NCBI RefSeq assembly: GCF_016595795.1
Contig: NZ_JAENHN010000008.1
Location: 1-64,000 of the forward strand
Origin: Clostridium yunnanense
GTDB taxonomy: Bacteria; Bacillota; Clostridia; Clostridiales; Clostridiaceae
Reading direction: 5' to 3'
Length of the DNA: 64,000 bases
Part shown: piece after piece, positions 45,738-55,344 of the stretch
Layout: each line of letters starts with the position of its first letter
How positions within the stretch are numbered: position 1 is the first letter of the stretch
Translations under genes and position numbers: made by a program
Notes under the pieces: generated by a model
Told to the model about the DNA's origin: nothing
Databases searched by the model: none
The model's input: the letters and a program-made list of their open reading frames with translations, nothing else

Positions 45738-45742
45738 GTGAT

Positions 45743-46135
45743 ATGATGCTGCTTCCATTAAAAATTCAATTTGAGATTGTAATATTTAGCCTTGCAGCTG
45801 GAATGTTAACTGGTGTGCTTTTTGACATTTACAGAGCTGTAAGAGGCATTGGAACACCTAAGTTTATTGTTTTTATAGAGGATTTTTTATTCTGGATATT
45901 AACTGCAATAATAATATTTACATTTCTTCTCTATGTGAATTACGCTTTCTTAGGGATGTATGTATATCTATTTATAATAATAGGGGCATTTATTTATATC
46001 AAGCTATTTAGTAAGAAAGTGCTCAAAACTGAAAAGAAAGCTGAGAGAGTTGTAGGAAAAGGTATTAGAATATTTTTTAAGAACTTATCGTATATATTTA
46101 AACTTATATTCTTCAGGAATAGGATTAATAAGTAG
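45743..46135 (+). CDS. yabQ: Spore cortex protein YabQ
   Basis: Membrane protein needed for spore cortex formation, 130 aa. Three or four hydrophobic helices are visible: an N-terminal one (ending GMLTGVLFDIYRAVRG at its edge), then two in FLFWILTAIIIFTFLLYVNY and YVYLFIIIGAFIYIKL. A basic C-terminal tail follows. It is coupled to yabP. The alternative ATG one codon later is equally possible. Confidence 0.88.
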   Translation: MMLLPLKIQFEIVIFSLAAGMLTGVLFDIYRAVRGIGTPKFIVFIEDFLFWILTAIIIFTFLLYVNYAFLGMYVYLFIIIGAFIYIKLFSKKVLKTEKKAERVVGKGIRIFFKNLSYIFKLIFFRNRINK

Positions 46136-46225
46136 TAAGATAAAAAAATAACTTGAATAAAAAATGAATAGTTATTAAAATAGGAGTATAAATGAATTTT
46201 TTTGGAAATCGAAGGGGCTTTAGTC

Positions 46226-46513
46226 ATGAAAAAGAAATTTACTCTTAAAAATATAGCTATACTCCTAATTGTATCAATATTTGTATTTAGTTTTATAAGA
46301 CAAGAAATTACTATGCACAAAATTAGTACGCAGGTAAGTGAAAGGCAATTAGAACTTAATAAAGTGAAGGCAGTTAATGATAGATTAAAAGATGAAGTTA
46401 ACATGTCAAAAACTGATGCTTATAGCGAGAAGATGGCTAGAGAGAAATTAGGTATGATTAAACCAGGTGAAAAGAAAGTTTTAACAAGTAATGATTCAAG
46501 TTCTACAAAATAG
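46226..46513 (+). CDS. divIC: Septum formation initiator DivIC/FtsB-like
   Basis: Bitopic division protein, 95 aa. One membrane helix (about residues 8-25) precedes a coiled coil (about 30-62) and the conserved end SEKMAREKLGMIKPGEK. The ATG at 46226 follows GAAGGGG; the eight upstream codons in frame are not used. Position between yabQ and the S1-domain gene is conserved in clostridia. Confidence 0.92.
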   Translation: MKKKFTLKNIAILLIVSIFVFSFIRQEITMHKISTQVSERQLELNKVKAVNDRLKDEVNMSKTDAYSEKMAREKLGMIKPGEKKVLTSNDSSSTK

Positions 46514-46575
46514 GTTATTATAAAAATAACATAGATTTAATTATTCTAATTATTTTAAGGAGGAACATTTTTAAC

Positions 46576-46980
46576 ATGACCTTAATGGCAGGAAACATTT
46601 TAGAAGGCACAGTGGTTAACATCACAAACTTTGGAGCGTTTGTAGAAGTGGAAGGTAAAACTGGACTTGTACACATTTCGGAGGTAGCAGATTCATTTGT
46701 AAAAGATATAAGACAGCACCTAAAAGAGCAAGATAAGGTAAAGGTAAAAGTTATATCAGTAGATGACAATGGAAAGATAAGCCTTTCAATAAAGCAAGCT
46801 AATGTTCAAAAGAAATCAGTTAAGCCTGCAGAGATTGACTGGAGCTCAGAAAAGAAGAAGGCTTCTTCAAATAGTTTTGAAGATATAATGTCAAAGTTCC
46901 TTAAAGATAGCGAAGAAAAACTTGCTGATGTAAAAAAACATCAAGAGTTCAAGTCAAAGGGAAGAAAAAATTTAGGTTAA
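46576..46980 (+). CDS. S1 RNA-binding protein (YabR-like)
   Basis: 134 aa. An S1 domain occupies about residues 5-75 (GNILEGTVVNITNFGAFVEV, GLVHISEVADSFV, VKVISVDDNGKISLSIK), followed by a charged linker tail. General RNA-binding protein related to the S1 general stress family; function uncertain. The AGGAGG box lies 12 nt before the ATG, a little far. The terminator at 47001 closes the operon. Confidence 0.93.
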   Translation: MTLMAGNILEGTVVNITNFGAFVEVEGKTGLVHISEVADSFVKDIRQHLKEQDKVKVKVISVDDNGKISLSIKQANVQKKSVKPAEIDWSSEKKKASSNSFEDIMSKFLKDSEEKLADVKKHQEFKSKGRKNLG

Positions 46981-47000
46981 TATAAAGTATTCAGATAGAA

Positions 47001-47027
47001 AAAGCCGGATGGAGACATCCGGTTTTT
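47001..47027 (+). terminator. Terminator after the S1-domain gene
   Basis: CCGGATG (47005-47011) pairs with CATCCGG (47016-47022), then TTTTT. Confidence 0.9.
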
Positions 47028-47123
47028 ATCATCTATAACTAAGATCTAAACTATTATGGGATAGAGTATCTTTTGTAAAATACACAAACTATTAAAACAT
47101 ATATATAAAAAAATAAAAAAGTG

Positions 47124-47152
47124 TTGACAGTAAACATATCATACTTTATAAT
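47124..47152 (+). promoter_or_regulatory. Promoter of the tRNA cluster
   Basis: Perfect TTGACA and TATAAT with a 17-nt spacer, 37 nt before the first tRNA. Confidence 0.9.
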
Positions 47153-47188
47153 AAAACTTGTCGCTGAGAGGCGGACAGAAAAAAACTC

Positions 47189-47277
47189 GCTGGAGTGGCG
47201 GAACTGGCAGACGCACAGGACTTAAAATCCTGCGATGCTAAAACATCGTACCGGTTCGATTCCGGTCTTCAGCACCA
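47189..47277 (+). tRNA. tRNA-Leu (TAA), copy 1
   Basis: 89 nt with a long variable arm and encoded CCA. Anticodon loop CTTAAAA sits on stem CAGGA/TCCTG. First of three near-identical copies. Confidence 0.95.
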
Positions 47278-47283
47278 TAATAT

Positions 47284-47359
<76 letters not shown>

Positions 47360-47365
47360 TAACAT

Positions 47366-47442
47366 GGCGGAATAGCTCAGCTGGCTAGAGCATTCGGTTC
47401 ATACCCGAAGGGTCGTAGGTTCAAGTCCTATTTCCGCTACCA
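47366..47442 (+). tRNA. Elongator tRNA-Met (CAT), copy 1
   Basis: 77 nt with encoded CCA. Anticodon loop TTCATAC on stem TTCGG/CCGAA; normal G1-U72 end, unlike the initiator. A lysidine-modified tRNA-Ile (CAT) is the alternative, judged less likely from the body sequence. Confidence 0.85.
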
Positions 47443-47464
47443 TTTTAAATTAAACACAATACTC

Positions 47465-47553
47465 GCTGGAGTGGCGGAACTGGCAGACGCACAGGACTTA
47501 AAATCCTGCGGTGCTAAAACACCGTACCGGTTCGATTCCGGTCTTCAGCACCA
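47465..47553 (+). tRNA. tRNA-Leu (TAA), copy 2
   Basis: Same as copy 1 except for compensating changes in the variable stem (GCGGTGC...GCACCG in place of GCGATGC...ATCG). Confidence 0.95.
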
Positions 47554-47559
47554 TAATAT

Positions 47560-47635
<76 letters not shown>

Positions 47636-47641
47636 TAATAT

Positions 47642-47718
47642 GGCGGAATAGCTCAGCTGGCTAGAGCATTCGGTTCATACCCGAAGGGTCGTAGGTTCAA
47701 GTCCTATTTCCGCTACCA
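47642..47718 (+). tRNA. Elongator tRNA-Met (CAT), copy 2
   Basis: Identical to copy 1; only the spacer before it differs. Confidence 0.85.
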
Positions 47719-47738
47719 TTTTGAATTAAATACATCTT

Positions 47739-47827
47739 GCTGGAGTGGCGGAACTGGCAGACGCACAGGACTTAAAATCCTGCGATGCTAAAACATCGTA
47801 CCGGTTCGATTCCGGTCTTCAGCACCA
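47739..47827 (+). tRNA. tRNA-Leu (TAA), copy 3
   Basis: Identical to copy 1, including the ATC variable stem. It closes the array just before the terminator. Confidence 0.95.
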
Positions 47828-47828
47828 A

Positions 47829-47858
47829 AAGAACTCATAATATATGAGTTCTTTTTTT
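47829..47858 (+). terminator. Terminator of the tRNA cluster
   Basis: GAACTCATA (47831-47839) pairs with TATGAGTTC (47843-47851), then T7. Confidence 0.88.
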
Positions 47859-47926
47859 GTTATATAAAAAATAAAACTTATTCGCCTGTAAGTTTCCCCA
47901 TATATATTCGCAAAGGCAAATTCGTT

Positions 47927-47967
47927 AAAAAAGCTCGCTGAAGAAGGTCGCTTCAGCGAGCTTTTTT
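47927..47967. terminator. Second strong, bidirectional terminator
   Basis: Perfect 11-bp GC-rich stem GCTCGCTGAAG/CTTCAGCGAGC, flanked by A6 and T6, 17-bp in all. It lies 70 nt past the tRNA terminator with no gene between. Confidence 0.85.
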
Positions 47968-48158
47968 ATATGTATTGAGAAAGGTATAAAATAAAATCGT
48001 ATAGATATGAAGTGATGTATTTATAAAAGGTCTATTTTCATTAGTGTATTTAATTTTGTTTTTTTGACATAAAAACTAAAGGTGTAATTATATGCATAAA
48101 AAATATCCTTATAAATTTCCAAGGACTATTCTACAACGACAAATAAGGAGGTTTTTCT
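47968..48158. other. Region between the terminators and the small ORF
   Basis: AT-rich DNA holding one likely promoter, TTGACA (48064-48069), 18-nt spacer, TTATAT (48088-48093), which would serve the small ORF at 48159. Confidence 0.45.
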
Positions 48159-48245
48159 ATGAAAATGTATATTTGCAACTTTGTGCGGCTAATTGTAATA
48201 GAAATGTGTTTTTACAATAAGTCAGGTAAAAATCAATATAAATAA
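48159..48245 (+). CDS. Possible 28-aa peptide
   Basis: ATG 8 nt after AAGGAGG, about 60 nt past a likely promoter. The peptide (MKMYICNFVRLIVIEMCFYN at the start) has a hydrophobic core with two cysteines and a basic end. No known family. It lies just upstream of spoIIE. Translation signals are strong but there is no coding evidence beyond that. Confidence 0.4.
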   Translation: MKMYICNFVRLIVIEMCFYNKSGKNQYK

Positions 48246-48285
48246 TATAAAGAAATACAGTGATAAATGTCCGAATAAAAATATT

Positions 48286-48292
48286 TTCAACA
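48286..48292 (-). promoter_or_regulatory. Spo0A box-like site before spoIIE
   Basis: On the minus strand TGTTGAA matches the 0A box TGTCGAA with one change, about 15 nt upstream of the -35. A second partial match (TGTCCGAA) is at 48268-48275. Confidence 0.45.
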
Positions 48293-48300
48293 AGCATCAA

Positions 48301-48333
48301 GTGACATATATTTCCAAATGACTTTGCTATAAT
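48301..48333 (+). promoter_or_regulatory. spoIIE promoter with 21-nt spacer
   Basis: GTGACA (48301-48306), 21-nt spacer, TATAAT (48328-48333). The wide spacing is the hallmark of Spo0A-activated spoIIE promoters in Bacillus. Confidence 0.65.
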
Positions 48334-48368
48334 AAAAATACGCTTTAGAAAAATAGGAGGGTTTACAA

Positions 48369-50765
48369 ATGCAATATGGAGTAGATGTCACTACATATAA
48401 AAGAATAAGTGATAGAAAAAAAGATAAGAAAGAACTTAAGATTATAGGATCTCCTTATAGATTACTATTTAATTTTATAGGAGCTTTTTTGATAAGTAGA
48501 GTAACGATAAATGCAAATGGAGCGGGTATAGAGGGGTTATCTCCTTTCGGGATAGCTTTCATACTGTCGTTTTTGAATAAAGAAAGTAAGAAGGAAGGAA
48601 TAATCGCTGCAGTTGGAGTTCTATTGGGATACGCAACTCTTCTAGGTAGCACGCCTAATATTGGTATTTACATTTTGTCGGCAGCCATTATATCTATATT
48701 TACTAACCTTCCATTTAAGTTGAAGGAGAAAGTTAGTTTGATAATGAGTTTTTCGATGCTCATGTTGTCGATGATTTTTTATAGAGCTTTTAGTTCTAAT
48801 ATAAGTCTATGGATTAATATAGTGACATCGTTAGTGCAATGTGTTGTAGTTTATCCAATATATTATATTATAAAATATGCACTAACATGCCTAGATGATA
48901 TAAAAACAAATCACTTTTTTACAAGTGAAGAACTTATATCTATGGCCTTATTATTTTGTCTTATAATTTCAGGTATAGGTAGTGTAGCACTTTTTGGTGT
49001 TAGCATAAGAAATGTAGTTGCGTTATTTTTTGTAATAATAATAGCATTTTCTTTAGGCAGTTCAGTGGGAGCGGCAGCAGGTGTTGCAATGGGGATAATA
49101 GTAGGTCTTTCTACTAATAATATGATGCTTTATATAAGTGTATACAGTATATGCGGATTAATGGTTGGTATATTTAAAGATACAGGCAAATGGTTTACTA
49201 TGCTCGCTTATATTGTGGTGTATTTTGTGCTGTCAATGTATTCGAAGAAATTTGATGATTTTAAGGTTATAGAGGCTTTGATAGTAGCAGTATTATTTTG
49301 TGTAGTTCCGCTTAAGTTTTATAATAAGTTATCTCTTGAATTAGATAATGAAAGAAAACAGGATACTTTAGGTGATTTGCATTTTTGTAAGATTAAAGAA
49401 GAGTTTACTAATAGACTTGTTGATTTTACAGAAATTTTATCAACAATATCAGTTACTCTAAATAATTTGGTTGATAATGATAGGTTGTTGTTGAAAAATA
49501 AAAGCAGTGCACTTATAGAAAACTTAGCAGACAGAGTGTGTAGCAGTTGTGATATGAGATATACTTGTTGGAAGAGAGAATTGCATACTACTTACAATTC
49601 ATTCTCTGAATTGATAAGAAGTAATCAGGATGGGAAATCAAGTTTTCCGTTAGAATTGGATAAAAAGTGTATCAAAAAATATGCTCTAGTAAAGAATACA
49701 GAAGAGATAGTAGGTAATTATATTCAAGATGAAATGCTTAAAAGAAGACTTGGAGAGGGAAGAAAGCTTTTAGCAGGTCATATAAACAATATGGCGGTCA
49801 CAATTGGGGAATTAATAGATGATTTTAGCAAAGATATAGTTATATGCAATGATGTAGAAAGAACTATAAAAAGAGCATTGAATAAAGAAAGCATAAAGTA
49901 TGATGATATTTTGTGTTATAGCGATAAAAATGGTAGATTAAATATAAAAGTAACTATGGATAGTTGCGGTGGTGGACAAGTGTGTATAAAAGATGTTCTA
50001 CCAGTAATAAATAAATCTATAGGCAAGACTATGAGTATAGGTGGAGATGGCTGTTCTATAGATCCAAATACTAATAAGTGTTCAGTATATATTGAGGAAA
50101 CGCCTAAATATCATGTATCATCATATGCGGCAATAGCTTGTAAAGATGGAGAAAAGTACACAGGTGATAGTTATAGTTATGGAAAAACTCAGGATGGTAA
50201 CTATATGGTTTTAGTTAGCGATGGCATGGGATCTGGGCCTGAGGCTGGTGCAGAGAGTAAAGCAGCTGTCGAACTTATAGAAAAGTTTACACAAGTTGGA
50301 TTTTCTGAATTAACGGCCATAAATACTGTTAATTCTATAATGTCTATGAAGTTTAGCGAAGATGAAAAATTTGCAACTCTGGATCTTCAAAACATTGATT
50401 TATATACAGGAAATGCTAAGTTTATGAAGGTTGGAGCTGTGGAAAGTTTTATCAAGAAAGGTGATAAGGTTGAACTAGTAAAATCAAAAACATTGCCTTT
50501 TGGAATACTGGATACAACAGATGTTGATATTGTAGAGAAAAAAGTGTCTAATGGAGATTTGATAGTTACCATAAGTGATGGAATATTATATGGTAAAGAT
50601 GGCGATGGAAGTTGTCAATGGCTTACTGAATTTTTACGTACAACTAATAATAAGAATCCTAAAGAGCTTTCTCTAGAAATATTAGATAAAGCTAAAGAAA
50701 TAAGTGGTGCTAAGATAAAAGATGATATGACAGTAGTAGTATCCAAGGTGTTTGCGATATACTAG
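48369..50765 (+). CDS. spoIIE: Stage II sporulation phosphatase SpoIIE
   Basis: Membrane PP2C phosphatase that activates SigF and helps asymmetric division, 798 aa. The N-terminal part (about 25-330) has around ten membrane helices; a central regulatory region contains the conserved CSSCDMRYTCWKRE cysteine motif; the C-terminal PP2C domain (about 580-798) has DSYSYG, LVSDGMGSG (metal-binding Asp) and TISDGILYG. The length fits. TAGGAGGG precedes the ATG; the promoter is Spo0A-like. Confidence 0.97.
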   Translation: MQYGVDVTTYKRISDRKKDKKELKIIGSPYRLLFNFIGAFLISRVTINANGAGIEGLSPFGIAFILSFLNKESKKEGIIAAVGVLLGYATLLGSTPNIGIYILSAAIISIFTNLPFKLKEKVSLIMSFSMLMLSMIFYRAFSSNISLWINIVTSLVQCVVVYPIYYIIKYALTCLDDIKTNHFFTSEELISMALLFCLIISGIGSVALFGVSIRNVVALFFVIIIAFSLGSSVGAAAGVAMGIIVGLSTNNMMLYISVYSICGLMVGIFKDTGKWFTMLAYIVVYFVLSMYSKKFDDFKVIEALIVAVLFCVVPLKFYNKLSLELDNERKQDTLGDLHFCKIKEEFTNRLVDFTEILSTISVTLNNLVDNDRLLLKNKSSALIENLADRVCSSCDMRYTCWKRELHTTYNSFSELIRSNQDGKSSFPLELDKKCIKKYALVKNTEEIVGNYIQDEMLKRRLGEGRKLLAGHINNMAVTIGELIDDFSKDIVICNDVERTIKRALNKESIKYDDILCYSDKNGRLNIKVTMDSCGGGQVCIKDVLPVINKSIGKTMSIGGDGCSIDPNTNKCSVYIEETPKYHVSSYAAIACKDGEKYTGDSYSYGKTQDGNYMVLVSDGMGSGPEAGAESKAAVELIEKFTQVGFSELTAINTVNSIMSMKFSEDEKFATLDLQNIDLYTGNAKFMKVGAVESFIKKGDKVELVKSKTLPFGILDTTDVDIVEKKVSNGDLIVTISDGILYGKDGDGSCQWLTEFLRTTNNKNPKELSLEILDKAKEISGAKIKDDMTVVVSKVFAIY

Positions 50766-50860
50766 GTACAAGCGCTTTTTGTAATTTATATGAGTAATAA
50801 AATAAATCATTTATGGTCAAAATACAATTTTGATATTAAAACTGTATAAAATGAATACTA

Positions 50861-50900
50861 ACTATGAAACTAATGTTGATTTAGTTTCATAGTCGTTTTT
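50861..50900 (+). terminator. Terminator after spoIIE
   Basis: ACTATGAAACTA pairs with TAGTTTCATAGT (50882-50893), then TTTTT. Confidence 0.88.
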
Positions 50901-51061
50901 ATGTATAAATGGTAAGGGTTTTGGTTGTGATTATCAGTAGAAGTATTAATTAATAATATACGATTTGTTTAAGTTTTAGTGAATTTGTAATAATTTATAT
51001 TAATAAGAGTTTAATGATATGTTATAATAAGTTATTAAACTTGATTAGGAAGTGTTCTAAC

Positions 51062-52465
51062 TTGAATGATAAAGTTATAAATTTTATAAGAGAACATCAT
51101 ATGATAAAAAATGGAGATAAGGTTTTGGTTGCTTTTTCAGGAGGTCCTGACTCAGTCTGCTTATTGCATGTTTTATACATGATGAGACAGGAACTTAATA
51201 TTTCTCTTGGAGCGGCACATGTTAATCATTTGCTTAGAGGAGATGATTCCTTTGAAGATGAAAGTTATGTTGAAAAAATGTGCGCTAACTTTGGAATCCC
51301 TTGTTTTACAAAAAGAGTAGATATTGAATCTATGGCGAAAGAAAAAGGTATATCGTCTGAAATGGCTGGTAGAGAGGCGAGATACGGATTCTTTAACGAA
51401 ATAATAAAAAAAGAAGGGTTCAATAAGGTTGCGATAGCTCACAATGCAAATGATCAAGCAGAAACTATATTGATGAGGGTTATGAGGGGAACGGGTATAG
51501 ATGGATTGGTTGGCATTAGGCCAGTGAGGAATGACGTATATATACGTCCTATACTCTGCATAACCAGAGAAGAGATAGAAAATTATTGCGTAAGTAATAA
51601 CCTTAATCCTAGAATTGATAGAACTAACTTAGAAAGTATATATTCTAGAAATAAGGTAAGACTTGAAATGATTCCTTTTATAAAAAATAATTTTAATAAA
51701 GACATTGTGGAGTCTCTTAATAGGCTTGCTTCATTAGCGAATGTTGATAGTGAGTATATTGATAAAAGTTCTGAAAACATGTATTTTAAGTTTTGCAAAG
51801 AGAAAATAGGAACTATAATAATAAATAAAGAGGCTTTTAATATACATGAAGCGTTATTGACAAGGCTTATAAGAAAATCTATATTTTATGTTTCTGGAGC
51901 TACATATAATTTTGAAATGAAACATATTTATGATATTATCCTATTACAAAAAGGAAAAACAGGAAAAAGCATAAATCTTCCTAATAATATAGTTGCAGAA
52001 AATTCTTATGGAGATATAATTATCTCAATGAGAAAGTTTGAGGGACACAGAAGTATAGAATTTATAATATCTAAACAAGAACTTGATGAAAAGGAAGTAG
52101 AAAATCTAAGATTAGATGGGTTAAGTTATGATGCTGTTTTACAGGTGAAACAGAATAATAACAAAATTAACTTGAATAGTAGTGACTTAATCAAATATTT
52201 TGATTATGATAAAATAAAACAAAAAATAATTATTAGAAATAGAAAAAATGGTGATAAAATTAAACCTTTAGGTATGACAGGCACTAAAAAGATAAAAGAT
52301 ATATTCATTGATAATAAAGTGCCTAATAATTTAAGAGATGAAATCCCTTTGGTTTGTTTTGATGACCAAATTTCTTGGATTGTAGGTTTAAAGATAAGCG
52401 ATTTATTTAAAGTTAATAAGAATACAAAAAATATTTTACAAATAAGTTTTATAGAAAGGGAATAG
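51062..52465 (+). CDS. tilS: tRNA(Ile)-lysidine synthetase
   Basis: Converts C34 of tRNA-Ile(CAU) to lysidine, 467 aa. PP-loop SGGPDSVCLLH; HVNHLLRG and AHNANDQAETILMRVMRGTG match the family, then the C-terminal TilS domain. The start is TTG at 51062 after AGGAAGTG; the sixteen upstream codons in frame lack a site. hpt follows 5 nt downstream, a classic Firmicute pair. Confidence 0.96.
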   Translation: MNDKVINFIREHHMIKNGDKVLVAFSGGPDSVCLLHVLYMMRQELNISLGAAHVNHLLRGDDSFEDESYVEKMCANFGIPCFTKRVDIESMAKEKGISSEMAGREARYGFFNEIIKKEGFNKVAIAHNANDQAETILMRVMRGTGIDGLVGIRPVRNDVYIRPILCITREEIENYCVSNNLNPRIDRTNLESIYSRNKVRLEMIPFIKNNFNKDIVESLNRLASLANVDSEYIDKSSENMYFKFCKEKIGTIIINKEAFNIHEALLTRLIRKSIFYVSGATYNFEMKHIYDIILLQKGKTGKSINLPNNIVAENSYGDIIISMRKFEGHRSIEFIISKQELDEKEVENLRLDGLSYDAVLQVKQNNNKINLNSSDLIKYFDYDKIKQKIIIRNRKNGDKIKPLGMTGTKKIKDIFIDNKVPNNLRDEIPLVCFDDQISWIVGLKISDLFKVNKNTKNILQISFIERE

Positions 52466-52470
52466 TTAAC

Positions 52471-53010
52471 ATGAGAGAAGACATAAAAGAAGTACTGTTT
52501 TCTGAAGATACTATCATTAGCAAGGTTAAAGAAATAGCAACAAATTTAAGCGAAGACTATAAGGGAAAAGAATTACTTGTAGTTGGAGTTCTGAAAGGAT
52601 CTGTGATATTTACTTCTGAACTATTAAAGTATATATCAATACCTTGTGAGTTAGACTTTATAGCTGTATCAAGTTATGGAAATTCTTCACAAACTTCAGG
52701 AGTTGTTAGAATTTTAAAAGATTTAGACAATGATGTTGCTGGTAAGGATGTCATAATAGTAGAAGATATAGTTGATACAGGTCTTACTCTAAGCTATTTA
52801 TTGAAGTACTTTGAGGATAGAAACGCTAACAGTATAGAAATAGTATCTTTACTTAATAAACCAGTAAGAAGAAAAACAGATATTAATGTGAAGTATTATG
52901 GGTTTGAAGTTCCAGACGAATTTATAGTTGGTTATGGCATTGATTATGCCGAAAAATATAGAAACTTACCGTTTATAGCTTCTTTAAAAGAGGAAGTATA
53001 TAATAAGTGA
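52471..53010 (+). CDS. hpt: Hypoxanthine phosphoribosyltransferase
   Basis: Salvages hypoxanthine and guanine to IMP and GMP with PRPP, 179 aa. The PRPP-binding loop is VIIVEDIVDTGLTLS and the Mg site VSSYGNSSQTSG. It depends on PRPP from prs and is co-transcribed with tilS. Confidence 0.97.
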   Translation: MREDIKEVLFSEDTIISKVKEIATNLSEDYKGKELLVVGVLKGSVIFTSELLKYISIPCELDFIAVSSYGNSSQTSGVVRILKDLDNDVAGKDVIIVEDIVDTGLTLSYLLKYFEDRNANSIEIVSLLNKPVRRKTDINVKYYGFEVPDEFIVGYGIDYAEKYRNLPFIASLKEEVYNK

Positions 53011-53020
53011 TGTAACTATA

Positions 53021-53049
53021 TTGTAATAGAAAAAATCATATGGTAAAAT
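53021..53049 (+). promoter_or_regulatory. Promoter of ftsH
   Basis: TTGTAA (53021-53026), 17-nt spacer, TAAAAT (53044-53049). Confidence 0.5.
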
Positions 53050-53082
53050 TTTATAGTAACTAGTAAGAGAGGGGGGCCTATC

Positions 53083-54888
53083 ATGAAAAAAGTTTCTAGC
53101 TTAACGGCCTGGGTTGTGGTAATGATAATGGTTGTAGTTTCTGCATTTTTTCTAGTGAGAAGTTCAGAAGCAGGAAGTACTATACCATATAGCGATTTTC
53201 AACAAAAGTGGATTGGTGACCAAGTTAAGAGTATACAAGTGAAACAGGATAAAATGACTGTTGAGGGTACCTTAACCAATAACAAAACTTTTAATACTGT
53301 AGTTCCTGTTGAAACATTAAATATATTACTTGCTAATAATAATAAACCAAATGTAAAAGTTGCGTTTGAACCTCCAACAAATATATCTGTATGGGTACAG
53401 ATAATACCAACAGTTTTAGTGGTTTTCTTATTTGTAGCATTTTTCTTTATATTTATGCAACAATCTCAAAGTGGAGGCGGAAGCCGAGGTGTAATGAATT
53501 TTGGCAAGAGTAGAGCTAAGATGGCTACTCCAGATAAGAAGAAGGTTACATTTAAAGATGTTGCAGGTGCTGATGAAGAAAAGGCTGAACTAGAAGAAAT
53601 AGTTGACTTTTTAAAGCAACCTAAGAGATATATAGAAATGGGAGCCAGAATTCCAAAGGGTGTTCTTTTAGTTGGACCTCCTGGAACTGGTAAAACTCTT
53701 CTTGCAAGAGCAATTGCAGGAGAGGCTGGAGTACCGTTCTTTAGTATATCAGGTTCAGATTTCGTAGAAATGTTCGTTGGAGTAGGTGCTTCAAGAGTAA
53801 GAGACTTATTTGAGCAAGCAAAGAAAAATGCGCCATGTATAATATTTATAGACGAAATAGATGCTGTAGGTAGACAAAGAGGTGCTGGACTTGGTGGTGG
53901 CCATGATGAAAGAGAACAAACACTTAATCAGTTGCTAGTTGAAATGGATGGTTTTGGAGTTAATGAAGGAATCATTATGATAGCTGCTACTAACAGACCA
54001 GATATCTTAGATCCAGCTCTATTAAGACCAGGTAGATTTGACAGACAAATTGTAGTTGGAGCTCCTGATGTTAAAGGTAGAGAAGAGATACTTAAGGTTC
54101 ATACAAGAAATAAGCCTTTATCTGATGATATAGAGCTTAAAGTTTTAGCAAAGAGAACTCCTGGATTTACAGGAGCTGATATTGAAAACTTAGCTAATGA
54201 AGCAGCACTTCTATCAGTAAGAAGAAGTAAGAAGATAATTGGCATGGATGAAATGGAAGAAGCTATAACAAGGGTCATTGCTGGTCCTGAAAAGAAGAGT
54301 AGAGTTATCAGTGAACATGATAGAAAACTCACAGCTTACCATGAAGCAGGTCATGCGGTTGTAGCTAAGCTATTACCAAATGCGGATCCAGTTCATCAAA
54401 TAAGCATAATTCCAAGAGGAATGGCTGGTGGATATACAATGCATTTACCAGCAGAAGATAGAAGTTATACATCTAAGTCTAGATTAAAAGATGAAATGGT
54501 AGGGCTTCTTGGTGGTAGAGTAGCAGAGAAATTGATAATGGGTGATATAAGTACTGGAGCCAAAAATGATATTGATAGAGCTAGTAATATTGCTAGAAGC
54601 ATGGTGATGGAATATGGTATGAGTGATGAAGTAGGTCCTATATCCTTCGGAACCGACCATAATGAAGTTTTCCTTGGAAGAGATATCGGAAGAAGTAGAA
54701 ACTTCAGTGAAGAAATTGGATCTAAAATTGACAAAGAAATTAAAGGTCTAATAGATGAGGCTTATGGAAAAGCTGAATCATTGCTTACTGAATACGTTGG
54801 TAAGTTACATGCAGTGGCTCAAGCTCTTCTAGAAAAGGAAAAGCTTGAAGCTGAAGAGTTTGAAGAAATATTTAACAATGCACAATAA
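53083..54888 (+). CDS. ftsH: ATP-dependent zinc metalloprotease FtsH
   Basis: Membrane AAA+ protease for quality control, 601 aa. Two membrane helices (about 9-27 and 108-127) flank the small extracytoplasmic domain. Walker [11 protein letters not shown], Walker [15 protein letters not shown] region and the zinc site HEAGH in the C-terminal half are intact. AGAGGGGGG precedes the ATG. It closes the spoIIE-tilS-hpt-ftsH neighbourhood. Confidence 0.98.
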   Translation: MKKVSSLTAWVVVMIMVVVSAFFLVRSSEAGSTIPYSDFQQKWIGDQVKSIQVKQDKMTVEGTLTNNKTFNTVVPVETLNILLANNNKPNVKVAFEPPTNISVWVQIIPTVLVVFLFVAFFFIFMQQSQSGGGSRGVMNFGKSRAKMATPDKKKVTFKDVAGADEEKAELEEIVDFLKQPKRYIEMGARIPKGVLLVGPPGTGKTLLARAIAGEAGVPFFSISGSDFVEMFVGVGASRVRDLFEQAKKNAPCIIFIDEIDAVGRQRGAGLGGGHDEREQTLNQLLVEMDGFGVNEGIIMIAATNRPDILDPALLRPGRFDRQIVVGAPDVKGREEILKVHTRNKPLSDDIELKVLAKRTPGFTGADIENLANEAALLSVRRSKKIIGMDEMEEAITRVIAGPEKKSRVISEHDRKLTAYHEAGHAVVAKLLPNADPVHQISIIPRGMAGGYTMHLPAEDRSYTSKSRLKDEMVGLLGGRVAEKLIMGDISTGAKNDIDRASNIARSMVMEYGMSDEVGPISFGTDHNEVFLGRDIGRSRNFSEEIGSKIDKEIKGLIDEAYGKAESLLTEYVGKLHAVAQALLEKEKLEAEEFEEIFNNAQ

Positions 54889-54889
54889 T

Positions 54890-54928
54890 AATAAGGTAGC
54901 CGCAGACAATGTGGTTACCTTATTTTAT
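54890..54928 (+). terminator. Terminator after ftsH
   Basis: AATAAGGTAGCCGC pairs with GTGGTTACCTTATT (54911-54924) with G-U pairs, then TTTT. Confidence 0.8.
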
Positions 54929-55344
54929 ATGAATTGTAGATATTTTTGTGGTAAAAATCAATTAAGAGCACTTATACTTAATTTTTGATTTTAAAACTGG
55001 ATTTATAAACTAGATGTGGTTGTGCTTATAAAAAGAAGATGAAATAAAATTAAAAAAGTTAATAACACGTATGGTTATAAATAATATTGTGATAATAATA
55101 TGTATATTAGCGAATCATTCGTAGGGTTTAAATAAAAACATTCGAATTTATATTTATTTTATATTTTAAAATGGTATAATATACATGTTAATAATGCTAT
55201 GGCAAATAATAATATTATGTTACTAGGGGTACGTATAAATATTCTAGTTGTATAAGTTGTGATTTTTTTATTAATATTAGTTGGTTTGATTGAAAGAAAA
55301 AATCATATATTGAAGAACATTAAACTGAAGGAGTGAATTTTATT
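54929..55344. other. Long 5-prime region of fhs
   Basis: 416 nt, very AT-rich, holding the fhs promoter. A small CGAAT...ATTCG repeat is near 55109-55124. I found no tetrahydrofolate-riboswitch-like sequence and no ORF. Confidence 0.5.

Noticed and set aside
54929-55344. Tetrahydrofolate riboswitch before fhs
   Set aside because: I looked for the conserved GC-rich stems and loops and found only AT-rich sequence.
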